From Rhodoferax sp. (GTDB lineage: Bacteria > Pseudomonadota > Gammaproteobacteria > Burkholderiales > Burkholderiaceae_C), in contig JAQSDS010000419.1 of assembly GCA_029946045.1 (NCBI GenBank), positions 1 to 14,489 on the forward strand: a DNA stretch of 14,489 bases. Reading direction: 5' to 3'. The notes below the pieces were generated by a model that made no database searches, was not told where the DNA came from, and saw only the letters and a list, made by a program, of their open reading frames with translations. Numbering within the stretch: the first letter of the stretch is position 1; each line of letters begins with the position of its first letter. The translations under genes and the position numbers were made by a program. Of this stretch, positions 1 through 8,097 are shown piece by piece.

Positions 1-685
1 TTTCATTGCCAGCTTGTCCGGCAGTGCCTGAATAGCCCGCTGTTTGTGAGGCACCACCCGCTTGGGCGGAATTTTCGGTCTTGACACCGTTGGCGCTCAC
101 TTTGTCACCGCCACTGCCACCGCTGCTACCGCCAAGCGTCGCCACACCGCCGCTGCCATCCGTGGCCGCGCGGGAGCGTTGGCTCCAGACATCGGCACCG
201 GGGAAGCCGGCAATGAGTGCGCCGTTACTTGCGTTGGTCAGGCTGGTTGGGTTACCCGCCTCTGTACGTCCGCCGTTGGCATTGCCGCCCTCACCACCCG
301 TGCCGATGGTCAGTTTGTAAACACCGGGATTCAAGTAAACCGTGCTGCGCGAGGGGGCTGCACCCGCACCGCCACCGCCACCACCCTGGTCTTTGGTCGC
401 ACCGCCGCCGCCGCCGCCACCACCACCGCTGAGCTCAATGATGTAGCTACCCTCGGTGGGGTAGAAAGCAGGGTATTGCCGGGTCTGATCGGACACCGTT
501 CCCCTAGGGTAGACGGTGAGCAGGCATTGCTGGTTCACGCTTTCAGGTGCCGGATTGACAGCGGTAAAGACATTGCTGCTCTGGTCAAAATTTGCTGGTC
601 CGCAAGGAGGGACAGAATTTTGAGCAAAGGCGGGTGCTGACGAAATTGCCAAACACAAAAGGGCCAGACGGAATTCATTTTTCAT
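1..685 (-). CDS. Secreted glycine-rich protein, 3' end beyond the window
   Basis: An open reading frame runs from an ATG at 685 to the left edge without a stop (228 codons seen). A good ribosome binding site (AAGGAG) lies about 6 nt upstream, which fixes the start. Residues 1-21 form a clear Sec signal peptide with cleavage after AFA. The mature part has two cysteines (about residues 28 and 54) that could form a disulfide. Near residue 80 it enters a stretch rich in Gly, Ser and Ala, with an eight-glycine run (about 87-94), a six-glycine run (about 100-105) and a PGVYKLTIGTGGEGG segment. That pattern resembles the glycine-rich domain found in phage-tail-like and surface proteins, where a beta strand alternates with poly-Gly loops. 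It is probably exported to the periplasm or cell surface. Its function is not recognisable, and the missing C-terminus may hold an anchor or a catalytic domain. Confidence 0.8.
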   Translation of the reverse strand, partial: MKNEFRLALLCLAISSAPAFAQNSVPPCGPANFDQSSNVFTAVNPAPESVNQQCLLTVYPRGTVSDQTRQYPAFYPTEGSYIIELSGGGGGGGGGATKDQGGGGGGAGAAPSRSTVYLNPGVYKLTIGTGGEGGNANGGRTEAGNPTSLTNASNGALIAGFPGADVWSQRSRAATDGSGGVATLGGSSGGSGGDKVSANGVKTENSAQAGGASQTAGYSGTAGQAGNE

Positions 686-843
686 AGATTGCTCCTTGGA
701 CTTGCGTCCCAGTACGTTTAAAACAAACGCGATTCATATCGACCTGCGGAACGCTAGTTTTGAACCACTACAGTGCCGGTATGTGTTTGCAATTCTCTGA
801 TTTGCGACGTGCTTGGTCTGTCTGCTGGCCAACACAAACGTAA

Positions 844-877
844 AAAACCCCGCAGGGCTTGCGCCGTGCGGGGTTTT
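844..877 (-). terminator. Rho-independent terminator of groEL
   Basis: A perfect 11-bp stem (844-854 with 867-877) encloses a 12-nt loop. The GC core GCGGGG is followed by six Us in the minus-strand transcript. It lies about 60 nt past the groEL stop and ends the chaperonin operon. The other strand gives only four Us, so termination in that direction would be weaker. Confidence 0.9.
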
Positions 878-939
878 GAAAACTTCGGGTGAGAGGCCGG
901 GTATCGCTTACGCGAAATCGCGACCCGCCCCCAGTTTTT

Positions 940-2610
<1,671 letters not shown>

Positions 2611-2643
2611 TCAAAAATTAAAAGTGATTTGTTGTGGTGAAAG

Positions 2644-2760
2644 AAAGCGTAGCGAGCGTGCGTCAGGCTAGGCGGACGGATCACAGGAACCGGAACGTAC
2701 TTCTGTACGTGAGGATTCCGAGCACCGCCCAACGACGCATGGCGCTCGCGCAGTAGCTTT
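2644..2760 (-). other. Long imperfect hairpin between groES and groEL
   Basis: The 117 nt directly after (and overlapping) the groES stop can fold into one long, interrupted stem. Paired blocks are 2644-2648/2756-2760, 2652-2658/2743-2749, 2659-2664/2734-2739, 2671-2675/2725-2729, 2686-2689/2716-2719 and the tip 2695-2700/2705-2710 with loop TTCT. All blocks are seen directly in the sequence. It may stabilise or process the mRNA to set the groES:groEL ratio, or it may be an extragenic repeat element that landed here. Confidence 0.7.
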
Positions 2761-3049
2761 ATTTCTCGACGACCGCAAACAAATCATCCTCTTTCATCAC
2801 GAGGAGTTCGTCGCCATCGACCTTGACGGTCTGGCCGCTGTACTTGCCAAACAACACGCGGTCGCCAACTTTGACTGCCATGGGGCTGATTTCGCCCTTG
2901 TCGTTCTTTTTGCCTGGGCCAACGGCCAGCACTTCGCCTTGATCAGGCTTTTCAGCAGCGCTGTCAGGAATGACAATGCCAGAAGCAGTGCGGGTTTCGT
3001 TTTCTACGCGTTTGACAATCACGCGGTCGTGCAGGGGACGAAGTTTCAT
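2759..3049 (-). CDS. groS: Co-chaperonin GroES (Cpn10)
   Basis: GroES is the heptameric lid of GroEL. The product is 96 aa, the usual length, and begins [16 protein letters not shown]. The mobile loop that touches GroEL lies at about residues 17-32 ([14 protein letters not shown]), and the C-terminal half contains [12 protein letters not shown]. The ATG at 3049 is chosen over an upstream in-frame ATG at 3097 because AGGAG lies 7 nt before it and because family members start at MKLRPL. It is the first gene of the operon and is read from the promoter and CIRCE operator about 100 nt upstream. Confidence 0.98.
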   Translation of the reverse strand: MKLRPLHDRVIVKRVENETRTASGIVIPDSAAEKPDQGEVLAVGPGKKNDKGEISPMAVKVGDRVLFGKYSGQTVKVDGDELLVMKEDDLFAVVEK

Positions 3050-3148
3050 GGGGACTCCTATAAAGTTTGAAACAGGGGTTAACAAAAAAGCCACCACAAT
3101 AGGGATTCTGGTGACTTGTAACTGTCAGAGCGAGCGCGAACACCATTG

Positions 3149-3175
3149 TTAGCACTCATCTCTTTCGAGTGCTAA
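3149..3175 (-). promoter_or_regulatory. CIRCE operator (HrcA binding site)
   Basis: A perfect inverted repeat, TTAGCACTC - 9 nt - GAGTGCTAA (3149-3157 and 3167-3175), matches the consensus CIRCE element. HrcA binds CIRCE and represses groESL until heat or misfolded protein titrates GroEL. It sits just downstream of the -10 box, in the region that would be transcribed first. The hrcA gene itself is not in the window. Confidence 0.97.
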
Positions 3176-3202
3176 TGATAAGGCCGTTTGAAGAACTTTC
3201 AA
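3175..3202 (-). promoter_or_regulatory. groESL promoter
   Basis: On the minus strand a -35 box TTGAAA (3202-3197) and a -10 box TATCAT (3180-3175) are separated by 16 nt. The -35 box is preceded by C, giving CTTGAAA as in sigma-32 promoters, so dual sigma-70/sigma-32 use is possible. No good CCCCAT-type sigma-32 -10 is seen. The -10 abuts CIRCE, consistent with HrcA repression. Confidence 0.7.
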
Positions 3203-3279
3203 GGGTTAGGGAGTTAATTTTGTGATTCCTGTGCATCTAAAAGCCCCTTTGGGCGCTCATTTCATTTCCGAGTTGCGCC

Positions 3280-5115
3280 ATGTCTGGCCCCGTTATGACT
3301 GATTTCCGCTTTGGTCGCAGCGTCAAGCCCCATGACCGCCACGCGGTTTGCTGGTACCACCCGGCGGTCTTGTTGCTGGCTGCACGCGACGTGTTGTCGT
3401 CGCTCAACCAGTTCAGAAACCGCGACGAGCGCGAGAGTTTTCCGCTGCCCCTGACGGTCATCGACCGCAGCCAGCGCCCACCAGACGCGGGTGACTTCTG
3501 GTTCGACTTCCTTGCTGATACCGGTGACGGCGGCAATGCCACCTATGCCGTGGCCCTTACCGCACTGGCCGATCAAGTGGAGGGCGCTGACGGGCAAGTT
3601 CTGCCGCGCGGCGAATTGCTGGTGTTGGGCGGTGACCTGGCTTACCCCAGTGCCAGCACGCTTGACTACCGTTACCGCTTTACCGAACTCTTTGAAGCCG
3701 CCCTGCCCGACGAGGCCAGCTATAACGAGGCCGGCACAGCCCTGGTGCGTGGCCAGCCATTCACCCTGGCAGCGCTGCCGCAAAACCATGACTGGATGGA
3801 CTCGGCCTCGACCTTCGGGCGCTATTTTTTGCGTAGCAAAAATTCACGGCCCTTGTTGGCGGCCGAGATTCCCCAGCGCCAGTCTTATGTGTGCGTGCGT
3901 CTGCCCTGCGGCTGGTGGCTGTTGGGCCTGGACTTTGCCATGACCGACGACATCGACCATGATCAGTTTGAGCAATTCAAAGCCCTGGCTTCGGCGCATG
4001 GGCTGGCCACCGAGGTGAATGGCCAGCCCGCCACACAGCGCATCCTGCCTGAGGATCGCGTCATTTTGCTGTACCCGTTGCCGATCTGGACGACGCCGGT
4101 GGCAGCTGGGGTGCACCCGGGGGGCGCCAAACGCTACCAGTTGCTTGAAGGCCTGTTGCAGTCGCGCATTGCACTGCGCCTGGCGGGCGACCTGCACCAT
4201 TACATGCGTTGGACGTCCGAGCAAGACGGGCAGTTGGTAACCTGCGGTACCGGTGGCGCATTTGCCCACCCCACGCACACCCGCCTCACCACCGCGCCCG
4301 TGGTGGTGCGCAACGTGACCAACGCGGCGGCCATTCCGGCCAGCGCCGCCCGTATTGTGCAAGTGGGCCTGGACGATGGGGCTGCGCCCGCACAAAGCCG
4401 GCCGTTCAGCAAGCTAAGTGGCTCCGACTACCCGCCTGTCGCGCAAAGCCGCAGGCTGGCGCTGGGCAACATCGGTGCCTTGTTTGGCTCCGGTGGCGGT
4501 TTCTGGCAGGGCAACCGCTGGTTTGCTGCGGTGCTGGCGGGCATGTATCTGGTGGGCTTTGGCTTGCAACCGTTGCCGTTTGGCCTGTTCTGGAGTGCTC
4601 TGCTGTTTGCCGCTCTGTGCCTGCCTCTGGGCTGGGAGTCCAGGCTTGAAGCCTCAGCCAAATGGCCAGCCTGGAGCGGTACGGTGTTGGCGCTCGGTAC
4701 CGGTCTGGCGCATGCGCTGTGCCATGTGGCGGCCATGGCGGGCGTGGGCTGGGCGGTGCGTGTGCTGTTGGCCTCGGCTGCGCCCGTGAGCGAGGCGGGC
4801 AGTGCAGCGGTTTGGCTGGCGGGCCTGTTGGCAGGCGGAGCGCTGCTGGGTACCCTGATTTTTGGCTGCTATCTGACGCTGATGTCGCGCCTCGGGTTCC
4901 TGACCACCAACGGCTTTTCTGCGCTAGCGGTGCAGGACTTCAAGGGTTTTTTGCGCTTTCATATCAGTGCGGATGGTGCGCTGCACGGCTACTTTGTGGC
5001 CATTGACCAGGTGCCCAGGGTCTGGGCAATACACACCGAGCCGCAGCCGGTTTGGTCGCCAACCGACCGGCCCTTGGCCAGTCGGGTCCACGACCAGTTT
5101 GTCATCCGGAAATAA
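3280..5115 (+). CDS. Metallophosphoesterase with C-terminal membrane region
   Basis: This is a 611-aa calcineurin-like phosphoesterase. The dinuclear-metal motifs are visible in order: DTGDG (about 80-84), GGDLAYP (117-123, D119), NHDW (169-172) and GDLHHY (303-308). The third motif reads PQNHD where many relatives have GNHD/E, but Asn and His are kept. GGAFAHPTH (325-333) is another typical element. From about residue 413 the protein becomes hydrophobic, with roughly four membrane segments (about 413-433, 434-451, 466-490 and 509-535). A short soluble tail of about 70 residues follows. The catalytic domain is therefore probably membrane-tethered, and its substrate is unknown. The start ATG has no convincing ribosome binding site; ATG at 3295 is an alternative. 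It begins about 77 nt from the divergent groESL promoter and leads a run of three same-strand genes. Confidence 0.85.
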   Translation: MSGPVMTDFRFGRSVKPHDRHAVCWYHPAVLLLAARDVLSSLNQFRNRDERESFPLPLTVIDRSQRPPDAGDFWFDFLADTGDGGNATYAVALTALADQVEGADGQVLPRGELLVLGGDLAYPSASTLDYRYRFTELFEAALPDEASYNEAGTALVRGQPFTLAALPQNHDWMDSASTFGRYFLRSKNSRPLLAAEIPQRQSYVCVRLPCGWWLLGLDFAMTDDIDHDQFEQFKALASAHGLATEVNGQPATQRILPEDRVILLYPLPIWTTPVAAGVHPGGAKRYQLLEGLLQSRIALRLAGDLHHYMRWTSEQDGQLVTCGTGGAFAHPTHTRLTTAPVVVRNVTNAAAIPASAARIVQVGLDDGAAPAQSRPFSKLSGSDYPPVAQSRRLALGNIGALFGSGGGFWQGNRWFAAVLAGMYLVGFGLQPLPFGLFWSALLFAALCLPLGWESRLEASAKWPAWSGTVLALGTGLAHALCHVAAMAGVGWAVRVLLASAAPVSEAGSAAVWLAGLLAGGALLGTLIFGCYLTLMSRLGFLTTNGFSALAVQDFKGFLRFHISADGALHGYFVAIDQVPRVWAIHTEPQPVWSPTDRPLASRVHDQFVIRK

Positions 5116-5168
5116 TTTGGCAAATCAGGCACACTCTGGCACTTATCTTTCACGAACAAACGCTGAAC

Positions 5169-5645
5169 ATGCTTTACGCCTCCCTTAAAACCCTCCATTT
5201 GCTGGCCATCATCGTCTGGGTTGGCGGCATGGTGTTTGCCCATTTCTTTCTGCGCCCATCCCTGGGGTTGTTTGATCCGGCTGTACGGGTGCGGCTGATG
5301 CACGCGGTACTCGGCCGGTTTTTCAGCGCTGTGCTGGCAGCCATTGCCGTCACGCTGGTCACCGGGGTGTGGATGATTGGCAACGTGGCCAAACAGCTGG
5401 TGCAGGCTGGGACACGTTTCAACATGCCTTTGGAATGGACCATCATGGCCACGCTGGGCATGGTGATGATGCTTATCTTTGGTCACATTCGCTTTTCACT
5501 TTACAAGCGACTGAGCCGGGCGACGCAGGCCGCAGACTGGCCGGCGGGCGCCGCAGCGCTGGCGCAAATTCGGCTCTGGGTGCTGATCAACCTGGGCCTG
5601 GGCGTGCTGATTGTGCTGGTAACCCTGCTGGGTGTGCCGCGTTAA
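5169..5645 (+). CDS. CopD-like four-helix integral membrane protein
   Basis: The product is 158 aa, almost entirely hydrophobic, with four predicted membrane helices (about residues 5-25, 48-70, 85-105 and 130-152). The N-terminal KTLHLLAIIVWVGGMVFAHF pattern, with His10, Trp17 and His25, is typical of the CopD/YcnJ-type domain (PF05425-like). Relatives are linked to copper handling or are simply called CopD family membrane proteins, so a copper role here is inference only. The ATG at 5169 is chosen because it places the first helix at the N-terminus. The frame stays open upstream into the preceding gene, and the ribosome binding site is weak. It lies 53 nt after the phosphoesterase and 15 nt before the MFS gene, suggesting one operon. 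Confidence 0.8.
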   Translation: MLYASLKTLHLLAIIVWVGGMVFAHFFLRPSLGLFDPAVRVRLMHAVLGRFFSAVLAAIAVTLVTGVWMIGNVAKQLVQAGTRFNMPLEWTIMATLGMVMMLIFGHIRFSLYKRLSRATQAADWPAGAAALAQIRLWVLINLGLGVLIVLVTLLGVPR

Positions 5646-5660
5646 TCAATAAGGCTGCGC

Positions 5661-6905
5661 TTGAACCCTGACGCAAAGCAGCTGTGGCTGGCGCCGCGCT
5701 GGGCGCTGGCCGTATTGCTGGCCACGCTCGGCATGCTCGGGCCGTTTTCCATCGACACCTACATTCCGGCGTTTGCCGGCATTGCCAGTTCGCTGCATGC
5801 CACGCCGCTGCAAATGCAGCAAACACTGTCGGCCTACCTGTTTGGCTTTGCCTTCATGAGCCTGTTTCATGGTGCTCTGTCTGACAGCGTTGGGCGCAGG
5901 CCGGTGGTGCTGTGGGGGCTGGCGGCTTTCACGTTGGCCTCGGTCGGCTGTGCGCTGTCGCAAAGCATTGGCCAACTGGTGTTTTTTAGGGCGGTGCAGG
6001 GCCTGACCACCGGGGCCGGCATTGTGGTGTCGCGCGCCGTGGTGCGCGACATGTTTCCCCCGGCGCAGGCGCAGCGGGTCATGAGCCAGATCACCATCTA
6101 CTTTGGCGTGGCCCCGGCCATCGCCCCCATGATCGGCGGCGTGCTGTTTGCGCTACTGGGCTGGCACAGCGTGTTCTGGTTCCTGGCTGGGGTGGGGGTG
6201 GTACTGTGGACCGCCAACTACAAACTGCTGCCTGAAACCTTGCACATCACGCAGCGCCAGCCGCTCAAGGTCAGCAACCTGTTGCAGGGTTACTGGAAAC
6301 TGGGGCTGGACCCGCGCTTTGTGCTGCTGGCGTTTGCCAGCGGCGTGCCGTTTAACGGCATGTTTCTGTATGTGTTGTCAGCGCCCGTGTTTTTGGGTGA
6401 ACACCTGGCACTGGTCCCAACGCAGTTCTTCTGGTTTTTTGTGCTCACCATCGGTGGCATCATGAGTGGTGCATTTGTCAGCGGCCGCATGGCGGGCCGG
6501 CTCGCTCCCAAACAGCAAATCAAATACGGGTTTTCAATCATGCTCGGCATGGCGCTGGTCAACCTGTTGGCCAACGCGCTGTTCAAGGCACATGTGTCGT
6601 GGGCCATGTTGCCGATCGCCTTGTTTGCCTTTGGCTGGGCCATGATGGTACCGGTCATTACGCTGCTGGTATTGGACCTGCACCCCGACCGGCGTGGCAT
6701 GGCGTCGAGCTTGCAGGCCTTCATTGGCGCCAGCGCCAACGGCGTGGTGGCGGGTGTGATTGCCCCGCTGGTGATGCATTCCACCCTGGGCCTGGCGGCC
6801 ACGTCCCTGGCCATGCTGTCGGTGGGCCTGCTGGCCTGGCTCTTTTTGCACCGCCGCTGGCCCGACATTGGCCGCTTCATTGAGCACCCGGTGACGCCAA
6901 CCTAA
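5661..6905 (+). CDS. Bcr/CflA-family MFS drug-export permease
   Basis: This is a 414-aa major facilitator with about 12 membrane helices. It has the helix-1 motif FSIDTYIPAF (about 29-38), the MFS loop 2-3 signature GALSDSVGRRP (71-81), and RAVQGLTTGAG...SRAVVRD (110-130). These are characteristic of the Bcr/CflA proton-antiport subfamily, known for bicyclomycin, sulfonamide and chloramphenicol-like efflux; the real substrate is unknown. The start appears to be TTG at 5661, with AAGG about 7 nt upstream. No in-frame ATG fits before the first helix. It is the last gene of the probable operon with the CopD-like gene, 15 nt upstream. Its final ~19 codons are repeated at 7534-7591, so the 3' end took part in a local duplication. 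Confidence 0.92.
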   Translation: MNPDAKQLWLAPRWALAVLLATLGMLGPFSIDTYIPAFAGIASSLHATPLQMQQTLSAYLFGFAFMSLFHGALSDSVGRRPVVLWGLAAFTLASVGCALSQSIGQLVFFRAVQGLTTGAGIVVSRAVVRDMFPPAQAQRVMSQITIYFGVAPAIAPMIGGVLFALLGWHSVFWFLAGVGVVLWTANYKLLPETLHITQRQPLKVSNLLQGYWKLGLDPRFVLLAFASGVPFNGMFLYVLSAPVFLGEHLALVPTQFFWFFVLTIGGIMSGAFVSGRMAGRLAPKQQIKYGFSIMLGMALVNLLANALFKAHVSWAMLPIALFAFGWAMMVPVITLLVLDLHPDRRGMASSLQAFIGASANGVVAGVIAPLVMHSTLGLAATSLAMLSVGLLAWLFLHRRWPDIGRFIEHPVTPT

Positions 6906-6930
6906 CGAACGATATGGCAGCGGAAGACCT

Positions 6931-6995
6931 GTAGGAGCGGCGCCCTCGCCGCGAATGCCCCCGAACATCCTTCGGCCCGAGGGCGGGCCTCCCAC
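6931..6995. repeat. Convergent pair of REP-like palindromes (BIME-like), unit 1
   Basis: The first element (6931-6955, plus) has a GTAG head followed by GCGGCG-CCCT-CGCCGC, a 6-bp stem with 4-nt loop, and a GAA end. The second (6971-6995, minus) has a GTGG head and a CCCG-CCCT-CGGG stem. This head-plus-palindrome architecture is that of GTRG-type REP elements, which are mobilised by REP-associated tyrosine transposases (RAYT) in other bacteria. It lies 25 nt after the MFS stop and could also end its transcript. Confidence 0.75.
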
Positions 6996-7127
6996 AAAGC
7001 CGCCTTGTGGAATGGGTGTTATTGGGTGCATTATTGGTTTTATGCTGCGGTCACAGCCGAAACACGCTCAAGCAGCATTTTCGCCATCTGGTCGGGATGG
7101 CTGTGTAATGTGGCAGCGACTGCCCCC

Positions 7128-7152
7128 GTGGGAGCGGCGCCCTCGCCGCGAA
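7128..7152 (+). repeat. REP-like palindrome, single unit
   Basis: It has a GTGG head, the GCGGCG-CCCT-CGCCGC hairpin and the GAA tail, differing from the unit at 6931-6955 only in the head (GTGG for GTAG). It stands alone at the end of duplication copy 1. Confidence 0.75.
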
Positions 7153-7212
7153 TGCCCCCCCGTGCGAACTTGCCAAGCTCCAACCCAAGTTTGGCCCCTT
7201 TTATTTAAACAG

Positions 7213-7476
7213 TCAGAACTGCTTGGCGAAATTGGCTGCGGCGATGGCAATCAGGGCGCCCATCATCCATTTCAGGACGGCCATGTCGCCTTTGATGGCT
7301 TCAAACCGCGGTTCCAATCTGAGTTCAAACTCACGCAGGTCGCGGCGTGTGGCCAGTTCAGAGTCATCAATGGCTGAGCGCATCGCTTCAGTCAGCCCTT
7401 CAGCCTGCTTTTCATCGAAGCCAGCTTCCTGTAGTTTGCGAACAAACTTGTGGGCGTCTAAAGTGATGCTACTCAT
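7213..7476 (-). CDS. Small DUF1640-like coiled-coil protein with C-terminal membrane helix
   Basis: The product is 87 aa from the ATG at 7476 (MSSITLDAHKFVRKLQEAGF). The layout is a short helical N-terminus, a charged heptad-like region (about 25-62, including DSELATRRDLREFELRLEPRF) and a membrane helix at about 66-83 (LKWMMGALIAIAAANF). This order is characteristic of the bacterial DUF1640/CCDC90-like family of small membrane-anchored coiled-coil proteins, whose role is unknown. The family N-terminus favours this start over upstream in-frame ATGs such as 7488. No clear ribosome binding site is seen. The gene sits alone, exactly between the two copies of the direct repeat and opposite in strand to the MFS gene. 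It may have arrived with, or been trapped by, the duplication. Confidence 0.8.
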   Translation of the reverse strand: MSSITLDAHKFVRKLQEAGFDEKQAEGLTEAMRSAIDDSELATRRDLREFELRLEPRFEAIKGDMAVLKWMMGALIAIAAANFAKQF

Positions 7477-7661
7477 AGTTGAAAGCATACACGGATTCAC
7501 TCTGGTCAAGGTGACGAAGGTCTGGTTTCGGCTGCGCCGCCGCTGGCTCGACATTGGCCGGCTTATTGAGCACCCAGTGACGACGACTTAACGAACGAAC
7601 AGCGTCATTGCACGCTTCGTCAGTTTTTTGGCAGCGAACAGCTTTTAGCGGTGGCAGACCT

Positions 7662-7726
7662 GTAGGAGCGGCGCCTTCGCCGCGAAGGCCCTCGAACATC
7701 CTTCGGCCCGAGGGCGGGCCTCCCAC
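7662..7726. repeat. Convergent pair of REP-like palindromes (BIME-like), unit 2
   Basis: The GTAG-headed element on plus (7662-7686; the hairpin loop is CTT-containing, with one C-to-T change) faces a GTGG-headed element on minus (7702-7726). The two heads are 65 nt apart end to end, exactly as in the unit at 6931-6995. Confidence 0.75.
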
Positions 7727-7856
7727 AAAGCCGCCTTGAGGAATGTGTGTCATTGGGTGCATTATTGGTTTTATGCTGCGGTCACAGCCGCAGAACGCTC
7801 AAGCAGCATTTTCGCCATCTGGTCGGGATGGCTGTTTAATGTGGCTGCAGCACCCC

Positions 7857-7876
7857 GTGGCAGCGGCACCCTCGCC
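7857..7876 (+). repeat. Degenerate REP-like element
   Basis: GTGGCAGCGGCACCCTCGCC keeps the head and half of the stem but has lost the CGCGAA end. It is the counterpart of the intact unit at 7128-7152 and marks the end of duplication copy 2. Confidence 0.6.
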
Positions 7877-7882
7877 AACAAC

Positions 7883-8026
7883 TCACACCCTGAAAACCTG
7901 CAGCTTGAGACCCTTGATGGCCGAAAAATGCTTGTCGTTTCCGCGGGCAAACCAGATCAACACAACAGAGTCGATGAGCACGCCATCGGCGGCGACCAAA
8001 ACGGATGCCATCAGAAATGCGGCATG
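7883..8026 (-). pseudogene. PIN-domain (VapC-like) toxin remnant with internal deletion
   Basis: On the minus strand this stretch reads a VapC-like N-terminal strand (VLIDSVVLIWFARGN, containing the usual first acidic residue), joined directly to a VapC-like C-terminus (NDKHFSAIKGLKLQVF) before a TGA at 7883-7885. An intact PIN toxin is roughly 130 residues; here only about 45 remain, so the middle with the other catalytic acids is missing. The family call is from remembered motif patterns and is moderately sure. It follows antitoxin relics in the same orientation, in the order expected of an antitoxin-toxin operon. Confidence 0.55.
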
Positions 8027-8033
8027 CTAGCGC

Positions 8034-8096
8034 TCAAAAATCGTCAAGAGATACTTCCGTTAGCTTGCCAGTCTTCGCAGCCTTGATGGCCGCCAG
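8034..8096 (-). pseudogene. C-terminal fragment of a RelB-like antitoxin
   Basis: The frame reads LAAIKAAKTGKLTEVSLDDF then TGA, resembling the C-terminal tail of RelB/DinJ-type or similar small antitoxins that precede a toxin gene. No N-terminal half is present. At about 8096-8099 the frame meets the HigA-like relic, whose sequence also encodes LAA at that point, suggesting recombination at short homology. The family assignment is tentative. Confidence 0.4.
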
Positions 8097-8097
8097 T

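Larger units (their letters stand above)
6848..7152 (+). repeat. Direct repeat, copy 1 (MFS 3' end plus intergenic repeat)
   Basis: This segment matches 7534-7876 in the same order. It covers the last codons of the MFS gene (PDIGRFIEHPVTPT here, LDIGRLIEHPVTTT in copy 2), a TAACGAACGA junction, a convergent pair of REP-like palindromes, a block of about 110 nt that is very similar in both copies, and a final REP-like unit. By eye the copies match at most positions, but copy 1 lacks roughly 50 nt found in copy 2 just before the first REP. Copy 1 joins the intact gene, so it is presumably the source. Confidence 0.9.
7534..7876 (+). repeat. Direct repeat, copy 2 (orphan MFS tail plus intergenic repeat)
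   Basis: This is the second copy of 6848-7152. Positions 7534-7591 encode the orphan tail of the MFS protein, with several substitutions and a conserved stop. They are followed by an extra stretch of about 50 nt (about 7601-7655) absent from copy 1, a convergent REP pair, the shared block of about 110 nt, and a degenerate REP. Part of the extra stretch (7603-7631) also resembles 14401-14429, so it belongs to a dispersed repeat family. Confidence 0.9.

Noticed and set aside
3050..3097. Upstream in-frame ATG extending GroES by 16 residues
   Set aside because: GroES proteins start at MKLRPL, and AGGAG is placed for the ATG at 3049.
7484..7509. TTGACC and TATGCT as a promoter for the DUF1640-like gene
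   Set aside because: The spacer is only 14 nt, and transcription would start practically at the ATG. A leaderless transcript is possible but not supported well enough to list.
6931..7876. CRISPR-like array from the repeated palindromes
   Set aside because: Units are in inverted pairs with identical spacers between copies and irregular distances, which fits REP elements and not a CRISPR array.
6931..7876. Intact insertion sequence bounded by the direct repeats
   Set aside because: No transposase frame and no terminal inverted repeats with target duplication were found; only a small DUF1640-like gene lies between the copies.
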